The notes under the pieces: model-generated
The model's database searches: none
Told to the model about the DNA's origin: nothing
What the model saw: only the letters and a program-made list of their open reading frames with translations
Made by a program: the position numbers and the translations under genes
Shown: one piece after another, positions 9,366 through 18,865 of the stretch
How the letters are laid out: every line of letters begins with the position of its first letter
Numbering within the stretch: the first letter of the stretch is position 1
Source: Prevotellaceae bacterium
GTDB lineage: Bacteria; Bacteroidota; Bacteroidia; Bacteroidales; Bacteroidaceae
Length of the DNA stretch: 52,664 nt
Reading direction: 5' to 3'
Assembly (NCBI GenBank): GCA_031262085.1
Contig: JAISIN010000101.1
Span: forward strand, 1-52,664

Positions 9366-10679
9366 ATGGACGAAAGAACGGCAATTCTCCGGAAGTATAA
9401 CTTCTGGGGTTCGGCGATCCGGCAAGCGGGTTATCGACGAAACGAATACACCGACAAATTAGTGGAGTACACAGGTAACAGGCTCATTAAAGTATTGGTG
9501 GGACAACGACGCGCAGGAAAGAGTTACATCCTGCGACAAATAGCCCTCCAACTAATAACCGACGGTGTAAAGCCCGAAAATACGCTGATAATCAACCGCG
9601 AATTTGCCGACTTTGACTTTCTGCACAGTTATCGCGACCTGAATGAATTGATAAAGTTCTATCGGCGCGAGCTAAATCCCGCAGGCAGAGTATACCTCTT
9701 CATTGACGAAGTGCAGAACATAGTCGGTTGGGAACATGTGATCAATTCCCTATCGCAAGACTATACCGATGAGTACGAGGTGTTTATAAGCGGATCTAAC
9801 TCGAACATGCTATCGGGCGAACTGGCAACGCTATTGTCGGGGCGCTACATTCAGGTTGAGGTGTTTCCGTTCAGCTATTCGGAATATTTGGGTATCACGC
9901 AACAGACAGAAGGCTATCAAAGCTATGCCAACTATGTAGGTAGTGGCGGATTGCCCGAGCTGTTCGCTCTGAAAACCGAGGAACTGAAGTACAACTACCT
10001 CTCTGCTCTGCAGGATACCATATTGATGCGCGACATCATACAGCGTCACAACATCCGAGATACCCAATTGCTCCAAGATATCTTCGCATATCTGGTTAAC
10101 AATGCAGCAAATTTGTTGTCAGTCAACAATATAGTGAAGTATTTCAAGGGAATAGGTCGCAGGACGAGTTATGAGATTGTGGCTACCTATATCGGCTATC
10201 TCGAAGATACGTTCGTTGTACATCGTTGCGACCGATATAACATCAAAGGCAAAGAGATACTGTCGGGCAATGCCAAATACTATACTAACGATTTGGCTTA
10301 CAAGAATTATATCTATCCCGGCTATGGCTACGGCATGGGCTATCTTGCCGAAAATCTAATTTACTTGGAGCTACGCCGAGCAGGCTTCAACGTATATGTG
10401 GGCAGCATACAACATAAAGAGGTGGACTTTGTAGCTATTAAAGGCGACCGCACTCTTTACGTACAGAGCGCCTACCTGCTTGCCGACCTTACAACGGTCG
10501 AGCGCGAATATGCGGCGTTAGAGATTATCGGCGACAACTATGAGAAATACGTCGTATCGCTCGACCCCATTGCTTTCCCGTCGAAGGGAGGAATCAAACA
10601 CATACAGGCGTGGCGATTGAATGAAATGCTCCGTTATCCTCCTTTCCCCGCCTCCAGCAGCGCCTTACTGCTCACATAA
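9366..10679 (+). CDS. AAA-type ATPase with C-terminal DUF4143
   Basis: The 437-aa protein has Walker A VGQRRAGKS (residues 45-53), Walker B VYLFIDEVQ (D114, E115) and a sensor ISGSNSNML. A C-terminal DUF4143 region contains EVDFVAIKGD, a PD-(D/E)XK-like signature. Members of this family are abundant in Bacteroidales and archaea, and their function is not established. ATG 9366 is preferred to ATG 9336 because the -7 promoter element lies between them. The last 46 bp overlap the 3' end of the convergent MFS gene. The protein is soluble, with no signal peptide. The family call is firm. Confidence 0.88.
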   Translation: MDERTAILRKYNFWGSAIRQAGYRRNEYTDKLVEYTGNRLIKVLVGQRRAGKSYILRQIALQLITDGVKPENTLIINREFADFDFLHSYRDLNELIKFYRRELNPAGRVYLFIDEVQNIVGWEHVINSLSQDYTDEYEVFISGSNSNMLSGELATLLSGRYIQVEVFPFSYSEYLGITQQTEGYQSYANYVGSGGLPELFALKTEELKYNYLSALQDTILMRDIIQRHNIRDTQLLQDIFAYLVNNAANLLSVNNIVKYFKGIGRRTSYEIVATYIGYLEDTFVVHRCDRYNIKGKEILSGNAKYYTNDLAYKNYIYPGYGYGMGYLAENLIYLELRRAGFNVYVGSIQHKEVDFVAIKGDRTLYVQSAYLLADLTTVEREYAALEIIGDNYEKYVVSLDPIAFPSKGGIKHIQAWRLNEMLRYPPFPASSSALLLT

Positions 10680-11878
10680 GGTATACCCAGCAGTATAATC
10701 GCCGCACCGCTCCCTGCCATCAGCCAATCGATCGATACCACATCGGCAAGCGGACCGAATATCAACATACCGGCAGGCGCCATCAGCGAGCCAACCATCG
10801 TGAAAACGCCGAACACACGTCCCATGTAGGCGGGGTCTATCTTTGTTTGGGCAAGCACCGTCCAAGGAATATTGAACAAGGGCATCACCAACCCCATCAG
10901 GGTCATAGCTACCACATAAACAGGAAACGAAGAGACAACCCCCAGCACTATGGCACCTGTTCCGAACAGCAGGTTGCTTAGCCCCATAGAGTATGTTTTA
11001 TGCTTAAAGCCGCCCCAAAAACCGACGATCAATCCGCCTGTCATCATGCCGCCGGAAAAAACGGCTTCAATAATAGACAACCGCCACACCTCATCGCCAA
11101 AATTGCGCACCACCTGCAATGGCGAAAGAAACGACGCCGGAGCAATGGCAATATTGAACAGCGCGCAGAGAATGGTCATCTGCAAAATGAACGGGCGACG
11201 GCGTATGTATTGCCATCCGTTGCGCATATCGTGCAGGTACGAGCGCGTAGCCGGCACATCGAGGTGATGCAGGAAAGCCTCTTTCGGCAATTTGACCAGG
11301 AAACAGACAATCGAGATACCTATCGCAGCAGTAACGACGTCAATGAAGAAAATGTGTGCCAGCGGCATGAAGCTCATCAGCGCCGCACTTGCCATGGGCG
11401 ATGCGATGTAGGCAAGCGACTGTATACTGCTGTTGATGCCATTGATCTTACTGAGGTGTTCGGGTGGGGTAATCTGCGGAATGAAGGCGCTGATCGCAGG
11501 CGAGTGTACCCCTTGCCCCAACGCACGTATGCCGGCACAGGCAAACAGTAACCACACCTCTTCGTAACCGCTCATAAAAACGATTGCCACGGCAAGGGTT
11601 ACCAAAGCAATGCCGCCGTCGGCTACATTGATGAGGTTCTTACGATTGAACCGATCTGCCCACACACCTCCCAACGGCGACATCAGAAAGGTGGGCAACA
11701 ATCCGAGAATGGCATAGAGGGTCATGGCTGCGCCGCTCTGCATGCGTAGCGTGATCTCCCACATGATGGCGTACTGGGTGAGCATCGAACCGAAAAGCGA
11801 TACCGCCTGTCCGGCAAGAAACAGACCGGTATTCTTTTTCCAGTTGAGTGTGGTTGCCGTATCGTTGTTATGTTGCAT
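10634..11878 (-). CDS. MFS transporter (EntS/MFS_3-like exporter)
   Basis: This 414-aa integral membrane protein has about 12 hydrophobic segments and the MFS motif A variant GGVWADRFNRKN between helices 2 and 3. The overall pattern (LFLAGQAVSLFGSMLTQYAI at the N-terminus) is that of MFS_3/EntS-like permeases, which usually export siderophores, drugs or other small molecules. The cargo is unknown. ATG 11878 is chosen over an ATG at 11926 because the latter lies inside the promoter palindrome. It shares strand with the GH43 gene behind it but has its own promoter, so co-transcription is uncertain. Its 3' end overlaps the ATPase gene tail to tail. Confidence 0.88.
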   Translation of the reverse strand: MQHNNDTATTLNWKKNTGLFLAGQAVSLFGSMLTQYAIMWEITLRMQSGAAMTLYAILGLLPTFLMSPLGGVWADRFNRKNLINVADGGIALVTLAVAIVFMSGYEEVWLLFACAGIRALGQGVHSPAISAFIPQITPPEHLSKINGINSSIQSLAYIASPMASAALMSFMPLAHIFFIDVVTAAIGISIVCFLVKLPKEAFLHHLDVPATRSYLHDMRNGWQYIRRRPFILQMTILCALFNIAIAPASFLSPLQVVRNFGDEVWRLSIIEAVFSGGMMTGGLIVGFWGGFKHKTYSMGLSNLLFGTGAIVLGVVSSFPVYVVAMTLMGLVMPLFNIPWTVLAQTKIDPAYMGRVFGVFTMVGSLMAPAGMLIFGPLADVVSIDWLMAGSGAAIILLGIPYVSSKALLEAGKGG

Positions 11879-11902
11879 AAACTTTGGTATTAAAAAACTG
11901 AT

Positions 11903-11924
11903 GCCGCAAAGGTATCTTTGCGGC
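11903..11924 (-). promoter_or_regulatory. Palindromic promoter region of the MFS gene
   Basis: GCCGCAAAG and CTTTGCGGC form perfect 9-bp arms around GTAT. Read on the minus strand the repeat contains TACCTTTG (plus 11907-11914), a -7 element for the MFS gene. The plus strand reads TATCTTTG, a mirror-image -7 box with no gene to serve. Either the promoter overlaps an operator, or it is intrinsically bidirectional. Confidence 0.55.
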
Positions 11925-11979
11925 AATCAGTATAGAAAGGAGTTATCGACGAAGTGCGACAGACAGTCGATGAAAAAGC

Positions 11980-13530
11980 TTATATCTTGAAGTAATCGAA
12001 ATCTGCGTATCCGCCGGTTTGCTGCGTGGCATAGTTGAACAGTCCGAAACGATAGCCCATGAAGTGCGGCATGGAGTACTCCATGTGCAACTGATTGCCT
12101 ATCTTCTTCCATTGCTTGCCGTCGAGGCTGTAATAGAAGTCGGCTACGTCGTGGCGATCGGTAAAGTCGCAGGTAGCTTTCAGGTAAACCACCTTTCCGG
12201 TAAGGGGAAGCGTCTCGATCACTTCGGGCTTGTTGGTCTGTGCGCTTACCATGACAATACGCTTAACGCCGTTTTCGTACTTCACTCCTACCAAGCCATA
12301 CTTACGTTGTACCAGCGCCAGTCCGGCAAAGTCGCCCTCTTTCATGCCCGACACATCGAGGCTCGTTTCGCCGGCGCAGGTCGGACCGATGGTGCGTTGC
12401 GTCAACGTGTTGCGTGCCTGCGTAAATTCGGTGTCGAGGCGTCCGGTTTTCAGACGGAGGTAGCCTTTGCGCTCGCGTACCGACCAGAGGGCATTGTCGG
12501 GCTGATGGTTCCACTGCCACACCAGCGGCAGGTCGCGCGAATTCTTCTTGCGGGTGAAGTCGTCGGATGCCACGATGCCGGGCTTCAAACCTTTACTTGC
12601 GGGCAGGTCGAGTGTGTCGGGTATCTTGCCGTTGACGCCGATAACCGGCCATCCGTCTTCCCACGTCACAGGCGCCAGATAGGGGATGCGTCCCACGGAG
12701 CCGTAGTCGCGGAAGAGGTACGAGAACCAGCGTCCGTCGGGCGTCCCTATCAGTCCGCCTTGTGCGATACCCCGATCTTGCAGGGCAACGCGTCCTTCCC
12801 ACGGACCATTGATGTTGTCGGCCCGATGTATGATTACCGTGCGCATACCTCCTCTGGGCCAGGTGATATTAAAGAGATAATACTTGCCGTTCACTTTGAA
12901 GAGTTGCGAACCTTCGGCAGGCAGCATCAGATTCTTGCCGGCAGGAGCGCCGGCGTTTTCTATGAATACCCGTTCTGTTCCGGGCTTGATGCCCGACAGG
13001 TCTTCTTTCAGTTCGACGATGTTCAGCTTTCCGCCTCCCCATATCAGGTAGATGCGTCCGTCGTCGTCAAAAAAGAGAGAGTGGTCGTGGTATGACGGAG
13101 CAAACTCTTGCCGTTTCCATTCTCCTTTTTCAATGTTGTCGGTGCTGAAAATGTAAGTCTTGCCGGTGGTTTGGGCAAAGGTCGATACATAGTAGCGGTT
13201 GTTGTGATAGCGGATGCAGCTTGCCCACGTGCCTCGTCCGTAGGTATTCTTGCCGTTGTTGAGATTCATCTCGTCCATCTCAGCCAGCCGGTCGTAGCAG
13301 TAGCTCACAATCTCCCAGTTCGACAAGTCTTTCGAGCGCATAATGGGTACGCCCGGCGTTTCGTGCATGGTGGTGCTGCTCATGTAGTACGTATCGCCTA
13401 CGCGTACCATCGACATGTCGGGTACATCGGCAAAAATTAGTGGATTGGTAGCCTGCTGGGCATACCCGGGTGTCATTAGTGCTGCCATACAAGCAGCCCA
13501 TACCCAACAAAGTGTATTCTTTCTCATCAT
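11980..13530 (-). CDS. Exported GH43-family glycoside hydrolase
   Basis: This 516-aa exported enzyme has a signal peptide ending near PGYAQQ. The five-bladed GH43 propeller is marked by FADVPDMSMVRVGDTYYMSS, which holds the N-terminal catalytic Asp (D35 or D38), and by MLPAEGSQLFKVNGKYYLF, which holds the general-acid Glu. A C-terminal beta-sandwich (about 325-516; FAGLALVQRKYGLVGVKYEN) resembles the GH43 C-terminal domain. Likely activity is beta-xylosidase or alpha-L-arabinofuranosidase on plant or host oligosaccharides. The start is ATG 13530 (or 13527), because upstream codons in this frame do not encode a signal peptide. It lies 67 nt after guaA on the same strand, with no polysaccharide-utilisation genes around it. 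Confidence 0.9.
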   Translation of the reverse strand: MMRKNTLCWVWAACMAALMTPGYAQQATNPLIFADVPDMSMVRVGDTYYMSSTTMHETPGVPIMRSKDLSNWEIVSYCYDRLAEMDEMNLNNGKNTYGRGTWASCIRYHNNRYYVSTFAQTTGKTYIFSTDNIEKGEWKRQEFAPSYHDHSLFFDDDGRIYLIWGGGKLNIVELKEDLSGIKPGTERVFIENAGAPAGKNLMLPAEGSQLFKVNGKYYLFNITWPRGGMRTVIIHRADNINGPWEGRVALQDRGIAQGGLIGTPDGRWFSYLFRDYGSVGRIPYLAPVTWEDGWPVIGVNGKIPDTLDLPASKGLKPGIVASDDFTRKKNSRDLPLVWQWNHQPDNALWSVRERKGYLRLKTGRLDTEFTQARNTLTQRTIGPTCAGETSLDVSGMKEGDFAGLALVQRKYGLVGVKYENGVKRIVMVSAQTNKPEVIETLPLTGKVVYLKATCDFTDRHDVADFYYSLDGKQWKKIGNQLHMEYSMPHFMGYRFGLFNYATQQTGGYADFDYFKI

Positions 13531-13597
13531 ATATAAAGGTGTTAGTTGGTATTCTGTGAAAATATGCTGTTTATGGATTGGGTTGCACAGTAAGCCG

Positions 13598-15121
13598 TCA
13601 TTCCCACTCAATGGTGGCGGGTGGTTTAGACGAGATGTCGTAAGTAACGCGGTTTACTCCTTTCACCTTATTGATAATATCGTTCGATACCTTGGCGAGG
13701 AAGTCGTAAGGCAAGCGCGCCCAGTCGGCCGTCATGGCATCGGTAGACGTGACGGCACGCAAGGCAACGGCACGTTCGTAAGTTCGTTCGTCACCCATGA
13801 CACCTACCGACTGCACGGGCAGCAGAATGACGCCCGCCTGCCACACCTGATTGTAAAGGTCGTTGTCGCGCAAAGCCTGAATGAGGATGTCGTCGGCATC
13901 CTGCACAATGCGCACTTTCTCGGGTGTGATGTCGCCCAGAATACGTACAGCCAGTCCCGGACCGGGAAAGGGGTGACGGGTAATCAAGTGTTCGGGCATG
14001 CCTAATTCACGACCTGCGCGGCGTACTTCGTCCTTAAAAAGCAGACGGAGCGGTTCGCACAGTTTCAAATTCATCTTCTCGGGCAGACCGCCCACGTTGT
14101 GATGGCTCTTGATGACAGTTCCGGTAATCGAGAGCGATTCGATGCAATCGGGATAGATGGTACCCTGTGCCAGCCATCTTACATCCTTGAGCTTGCGTGC
14201 CTCCTCGTCGAACACGTCAATGAATCCTTTGCCTATAATCTTGCGCTTCCGCTCGGGGTCGGTAACGCCGGCAAGTTCGGCGAAGAACTTGGCAGAAGCA
14301 TCTACGCCGATCACGTTCAGTCCCAAGCACTCATAATCGTGTAGTACATTGCGAAATTCGTTTTTGCGCAACATGCCGTGGTCTACGAAGATGCAGGTCA
14401 GGTTTTTGCCGATGGCACGGTTCAGCAATACGGCAGCTACCGATGAGTCGACGCCGCCACTCAACCCGAGCACCACTTTATCGTTGCCTAATTGTGCCTT
14501 TAGGGCAGCGACGGTGGTTTCGATAAACGATGCCGTGCTCCACGCTTGCCTACATCCGCACACCTCCGTCACAAAGTTCTTCAACATCTGCGTACCGTCT
14601 TCGGTATGAAACACTTCGGGGTGAAACTGCACACCCCATACCTGCTCGTCGGCAACCTGATAGGCAGCAATGGCAACCTTGTCGGTCGAGGCAATGACCC
14701 GGAACCCCGCAGGGATAGATGTGATGGTATCGCCATGGCTCATCCACACTTGGGTGTGAGGGCGTACAGCCTTGAAGAGCACATTGTCGGCATCGAACGC
14801 ATCAAGATGCGCCCGTCCGTACTCACGCGTACCGGCAGGTTCGACGGTTCCACCATAATTATATGCCATCAGTTGGGCGCCGTAACAAATACCCAAGATG
14901 GGATATTTACCCCATATACGCATCAAGTCGAGTTTGAACGCCTGCTCATCGTATACTGAGAACGGGCTTCCCGAGAGGATAACACCTTTGATACGCTCGT
15001 CGTTTTCGGGGAACTTGTTATAAGGAACAATTTCGCAATACACATTCAGTTCGCGCACACGTCGTCCGATGAGTTGCGTGGTTTGCGAACCGAAATCTAA
15101 AATAAGAATCTTTTCTTGCAT
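13598..15121 (-). CDS. guaA: GMP synthase (glutamine-hydrolysing)
   Basis: The 507-aa enzyme makes GMP from XMP, ATP and glutamine in purine biosynthesis. The N-terminal class I glutamine amidotransferase has its nucleophile in LGICYGAQ (Cys79) and the His/Glu pair in FHPEVFHTE. The ATP-pyrophosphatase P-loop is LSGGVDSS, and the dimerisation domain ends with [17 protein letters not shown]. All expected residues and the usual length are present. ATG 15121 ([11 protein letters not shown]) is the start, because a -7 box lies upstream at 15145-15152. Confidence 0.98.
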   Translation of the reverse strand: MQEKILILDFGSQTTQLIGRRVRELNVYCEIVPYNKFPENDERIKGVILSGSPFSVYDEQAFKLDLMRIWGKYPILGICYGAQLMAYNYGGTVEPAGTREYGRAHLDAFDADNVLFKAVRPHTQVWMSHGDTITSIPAGFRVIASTDKVAIAAYQVADEQVWGVQFHPEVFHTEDGTQMLKNFVTEVCGCRQAWSTASFIETTVAALKAQLGNDKVVLGLSGGVDSSVAAVLLNRAIGKNLTCIFVDHGMLRKNEFRNVLHDYECLGLNVIGVDASAKFFAELAGVTDPERKRKIIGKGFIDVFDEEARKLKDVRWLAQGTIYPDCIESLSITGTVIKSHHNVGGLPEKMNLKLCEPLRLLFKDEVRRAGRELGMPEHLITRHPFPGPGLAVRILGDITPEKVRIVQDADDILIQALRDNDLYNQVWQAGVILLPVQSVGVMGDERTYERAVALRAVTSTDAMTADWARLPYDFLAKVSNDIINKVKGVNRVTYDISSKPPATIEWE

Positions 15122-15144
15122 GTGATGTTTGTCTAATAAAGGCA

Positions 15145-15152
15145 CAAAAGTA
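15145..15152 (-). promoter_or_regulatory. -7 box of guaA
   Basis: TACTTTTG on the minus strand matches the Bacteroidota TAnnTTTG element and lies 24-31 nt upstream of the guaA ATG. No TTG is seen at the ideal 20-nt spacing. Confidence 0.55.
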
Positions 15153-15200
15153 AAAAAAGCAATGGAATAAATAGATATGTTATACAACATGTTCTATAAG

Positions 15201-15230
15201 TTGGTGCTTTTTTAATAAATGTCTAATTTG
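15201..15230 (+). promoter_or_regulatory. Promoter of the EF-G2-like gene
   Basis: TTG (15201-15203), a 20-nt spacer and TAATTTG (15224-15230) fit the Bacteroidota TTG/-7 arrangement with one base missing in the -7 box. The leader to the ATG at 15295 would be about 55 nt. Confidence 0.5.
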
Positions 15231-15294
15231 CGCCCCATTTAATTAACGGTATGCGTTAGCATGCTAATTTATTCATTTTAAATCTTATACGAAC

Positions 15295-17451
15295 ATGAAA
15301 GTATATCAGACGAATGAAATTAAAAACATTGCCCTGCTTGGCAATGACGGCTCGGGAAAAACCACTCTCACAGAAGCGCTGCTCTATGAGGGTGGTGTTA
15401 TAAAACGTCGTGGCAGAATTACGATGAAAAACACGGTCAGCGATTACTTTCCGGTGGAGCAGGAATATGGTTATTCTGTGTTTTCCACCGTTTTCCATGT
15501 AGAATGGAACGGTAAGAAGCTCAATATTATCGACTGTCCGGGCAGCGATGACTTTGTAGGGGCAGCTATTACGGCGCTTAACGTAACAGATACGGCTATC
15601 TTGTTACTCAATGGGCAGTATGGTCCCGAAGTAGGTACACAAAATCACTTCCGCTACACCGAAAAATTGGGTAAGCCGGTGATTTTCTTAGTGAATCAAC
15701 TCGACAACGAGAAGTGCGATTACGACATGGTGCTCGAACAACTTCGTGCATCCTACGGATCGAAGGTAGTGCCGGTACAGTACCCGCTGGCTACCGGTCC
15801 GAACTTTAACTCGCTCATCGACGTACTGGTGATGAAGAAGTACTCGTGGGGACCGGAAGGCGGAGCGCCGACCATCGAAGAGATCCCCGACGAGGAGATG
15901 GACAAAGCGACCGAACTCAACAAAGCTTTGATTGAAGCTGCTGCCGAACACGACGAGCAACTGATGGAGAAGTTCTTCGAACAGGAATCTCTTTCGGAAG
16001 ACGAAATGCGCGAAGGTATTCGTAAAGGGTTGGCATCGCGCGGCATGTTTCCGGTGTTCTGTGTATGCGCCGGCAAAGATATGGGTGTGAGGCGCCTGAT
16101 GGAGTTTTTGGGCAATGTGGTGCCCTTTGTCGACGAAATGCCGCCCGTAGCAGATACCAACGGCGAAATCGTAAAACCCGAAGTAAACGCCCCAACATCG
16201 CTCTACTTCTTCAAAACGTCGGTAGAACCGCACATTGGCGATGTGCAATATTTTAAAGTGATGAGCGGAAAGATACACGAAGGCGACGACATGACCAATG
16301 CCGACCGTGGATCGAAAGAGCGCATCGCACAGCTCTATGTCTGCGCCGGAGCCAATCGCATCAAGGTAGAAGAGCTGGTAGCCGGCGACATCGGCTGCAC
16401 CGTGAAACTGAAAGATGTACACACCGGAAACACCCTGAACGGCAAAGGCGTGGATCACAAATTCAATTTCATCAAATACCCCAATTCCAAATATTCGCGT
16501 GCAATCAAGCCGGTGAACGAGTCGGATGTAGAGAAGATGATGAGCATCCTCAACCGCATGCGCGAAGAAGACCCAACGTGGGTAGTAGAGCAGTCGAAAG
16601 AGCTGCGACAGACCATTGTGCACGGACAGGGTGAGTTCCATCTGCGCACCTTGAAGTGGCGCATGGAAAACAACGATAAAATGATGGTGAAGTTTGAAGA
16701 ACCGCGCATCCCGTATCGCGAAACCATCACCAAGGCATCCCGTGCCGACTATCGACACAAAAAGCAGTCGGGCGGCGCCGGACAGTTTGGTGAGGTACAT
16801 CTCATCGTCGAACCCTATATTGAAGGCGTATCCGTACCCGAGACGTACAAGTTCGGCAATCAGGAGTTCAAAATCAGCGTGAAGAATACCGAAGAGATTT
16901 CGCTCGAATGGGGAGGCAAACTGGTATTTATCAACAGTATCGTAGGCGGATCGATCGATGCTCGTTTCATGCCTGCCATCCTGAAAGGTATCATGTCGCG
17001 TATGGAGCAAGGACCGCTGACCGGTTCGTATGCCCGCGATGTACGCGTCATTGTTTACGACGGCAAGATGCACCCGGTAGATTCTAACGAAATATCGTTC
17101 ATGCTGGCAGGTCGAAACGCCTTCAGCGAAGCTTTCCGCAATGCCGGTCCGAAGATTCTCGAACCTATCTACGACGTTGAAGTGTTTGTGCCGTCGGATA
17201 AAATGGGCGATGTGATGAGCGATTTCCAAGGACGACGTGCCATTATCATGGGCATGAGCAGCGAATCGGGTTATGAAAAGCTGAGCGCCAAAGTGCCGCT
17301 GAAGGAGATGTCGTCGTACTCTACCGCATTGAGTTCGCTCACCGGCGGACGTGCATCGTTCGTCATGACCTTCTCCAGTTACGAATTAGTGCCTGCCGAT
17401 GTACAAGACAAGTTAGTGAAGGAATTTGAAGCCAAGCAGGCAGAGGAGTAA
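15295..17451 (+). CDS. fusA2: EF-G paralogue of the EF-G2 type (translocase lacking canonical GTPase residues)
   Basis: The 718-aa protein has the full five-domain EF-G layout, including the domain IV segment KQSGGAGQFGEVHL and the domain V end. The G domain deviates from canonical EF-G. G1 is GNDGSGKT (residues 16-23). G3 is DCPGSDDF, where Ser84 replaces the catalytic switch-II His. G4 is NQLD (134-137) instead of NKxD. This matches what I recall of Bacteroides EF-G2, described as supporting translation without GTPase activity under carbon limitation; that link is from memory. It is not a TetQ-type resistance protein, since the sequence follows the EF-G2 line from MKVYQTNEIKNIALLG on. A strong bidirectional terminator follows. 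Confidence 0.88.
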   Translation: MKVYQTNEIKNIALLGNDGSGKTTLTEALLYEGGVIKRRGRITMKNTVSDYFPVEQEYGYSVFSTVFHVEWNGKKLNIIDCPGSDDFVGAAITALNVTDTAILLLNGQYGPEVGTQNHFRYTEKLGKPVIFLVNQLDNEKCDYDMVLEQLRASYGSKVVPVQYPLATGPNFNSLIDVLVMKKYSWGPEGGAPTIEEIPDEEMDKATELNKALIEAAAEHDEQLMEKFFEQESLSEDEMREGIRKGLASRGMFPVFCVCAGKDMGVRRLMEFLGNVVPFVDEMPPVADTNGEIVKPEVNAPTSLYFFKTSVEPHIGDVQYFKVMSGKIHEGDDMTNADRGSKERIAQLYVCAGANRIKVEELVAGDIGCTVKLKDVHTGNTLNGKGVDHKFNFIKYPNSKYSRAIKPVNESDVEKMMSILNRMREEDPTWVVEQSKELRQTIVHGQGEFHLRTLKWRMENNDKMMVKFEEPRIPYRETITKASRADYRHKKQSGGAGQFGEVHLIVEPYIEGVSVPETYKFGNQEFKISVKNTEEISLEWGGKLVFINSIVGGSIDARFMPAILKGIMSRMEQGPLTGSYARDVRVIVYDGKMHPVDSNEISFMLAGRNAFSEAFRNAGPKILEPIYDVEVFVPSDKMGDVMSDFQGRRAIIMGMSSESGYEKLSAKVPLKEMSSYSTALSSLTGGRASFVMTFSSYELVPADVQDKLVKEFEAKQAEE

Positions 17452-17475
17452 AGAATTACAGAAGTTATAGAAACT

Positions 17476-17543
17476 AAAAGAGTTAGAGCCGATCGTTCCG
17501 AAAGCTATGTATAGCAAAAAGAACGATTGGCTCTAACTCTTTT
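17476..17543. terminator. Bidirectional terminator between fusA2 and nqrF
   Basis: Two 23-bp arms (17476-17498 and 17521-17543) pair with a single G-U-type mismatch around a 22-nt loop. The stem ends in A4/T4 on both sides, so it can stop transcription from either direction between these convergent genes. Confidence 0.9.
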
Positions 17544-17576
17544 AACTGCTTACTCCGTTAATTCCTTCTTTATTGT

Positions 17577-18848
17577 TTATCCGAAGTTATCAAACATCAG
17601 GTTGGAGGAGGGCACGCCCAAGCTATCGAGCATATTCTCGACCGCTTTCGACATGGGACCCGGTCCACACATGTAGTATTCGATGTCTTCGGGCGCCTCG
17701 TGATTTTTGAGGTAGGTGTCGTAAATCACCTGTCCCACATATCCGGGGGTGTACTTCACGCCGGCTGCATCGGCAGCGGGGTCGGGACGGTCAAGGGCAA
17801 GGTGGAACGAGAAGTTGGGGAAATCTTTCTCTATCTGCAGGAAGTCTTCCAGATAGAACACCTCGTTGAGTGCGCGTGCGCCGTAGAAGTACGACATTTT
17901 GCGGTCGGTGGTGTGGAGCGTCTTGGTCATGTGCATGATTTGTGCACGCAACGGCGCCATACCGGCACCGCCTCCGATCCACATCATCTCGCGTTTGGAG
18001 TCGAAGATGGGATGGAAATCTCCGTAAGGTCCACTCATGATCACCTTGTCGCCCGGTTTCAGTGTGAAGATATACGACGAGGCAATACCCGGCATCACAT
18101 CCATGAACCCTTTGCCTTGCTCTTTGGGTTTGAACGGCGGCGTAGCAATACGCACGTTGAGCGTGATACGGTCGCCCTCGGCAGGGTAGTTCGCCATGGA
18201 GTAGGCGCGGATGGTCTCTTCGTCGTTGCGACATTTCAAACTGAAGAGGTCAAAGTTCTGCCACGCCTTGACATACTCTTCGCCGATGAGGGCTTTGTCG
18301 ATGTCTTTGTCGTAGTCCATGCCGAACTTGGGTATCTTGATCTGCGCATACGAGCCGGGGATGAAATCCATGTGTTCGCCGGCGGGCAGTTTGACGATAA
18401 ACTCCTTGATGAAGGTAGCCACGTTGGTGTTGGAGATCACTTCGCACTCCCACTCCTTGACGCCGAGTATGGCTTCGTCGATTTTAATCGTCATATCATC
18501 CTTTACCTTTACTTGGCATCCCAACCGCCAATGGTCTTGCTGTTGTTTGCGGCTGAAATGCGGTGTTTCGGTGGGCGATATTTGTCCGCCTCCTTCCAGC
18601 ACCTGACACTTGCATTGTCCGCACGACCCCTTGCCTCCACAGGCAGACGAGAGGAAGATACCGTTGGTGGAGAGGGTACCGAGCAGTGTCGACCCCGAAT
18701 CAACCTCCATTACATTCTCGCCGTTGATGGTGAGTTTTACCTTTCCCGATGGTACAAGGAAGTTCTTGGCAATCAGCAAAATTACCACCAGCAACACAAT
18801 CACCACAAGGAACACTCCGATACTCGCTAAAATTAAATTTATATCCAT
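17577..18848 (-). CDS. nqrF: Na+-translocating NADH:quinone reductase subunit F
   Basis: NqrF takes electrons from NADH and passes them through FAD and a 2Fe-2S centre into the Na+ pump. The 423-aa protein has one N-terminal membrane helix (about 5-27) and ferredoxin cysteines at 70, 76, 79 (CGGKGSCGQCKC) and 111, the same numbering as I recall for Vibrio NqrF. It also has an FAD-binding region with RAYSMANYP and an NAD-binding end (GGGAGMAPLR, YYMCGPGPM). ATG 18848 gives the membrane helix directly; an in-frame ATG at 18890 would overlap nqrE. It is the last gene of the nqrABCDEF operon. Confidence 0.97.
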   Translation of the reverse strand: MDINLILASIGVFLVVIVLLVVILLIAKNFLVPSGKVKLTINGENVMEVDSGSTLLGTLSTNGIFLSSACGGKGSCGQCKCQVLEGGGQISPTETPHFSRKQQQDHWRLGCQVKVKDDMTIKIDEAILGVKEWECEVISNTNVATFIKEFIVKLPAGEHMDFIPGSYAQIKIPKFGMDYDKDIDKALIGEEYVKAWQNFDLFSLKCRNDEETIRAYSMANYPAEGDRITLNVRIATPPFKPKEQGKGFMDVMPGIASSYIFTLKPGDKVIMSGPYGDFHPIFDSKREMMWIGGGAGMAPLRAQIMHMTKTLHTTDRKMSYFYGARALNEVFYLEDFLQIEKDFPNFSFHLALDRPDPAADAAGVKYTPGYVGQVIYDTYLKNHEAPEDIEYYMCGPGPMSKAVENMLDSLGVPSSNLMFDNFG

Positions 18849-18865
18849 TGTTCTTCTTCCTTTCC

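Noticed and set aside
15688-17229. 513-codon open frame antisense to the EF-G2-like gene
   Set aside because: It mirrors conserved EF-G codons and encodes a His/Phe/Val-rich text without any recognisable motif.
15295-17451. Ribosomal-protection tetracycline resistance gene (tetQ-like)
   Set aside because: The sequence follows the EF-G2 line and lacks TetQ features; the altered switch II also argues against it.
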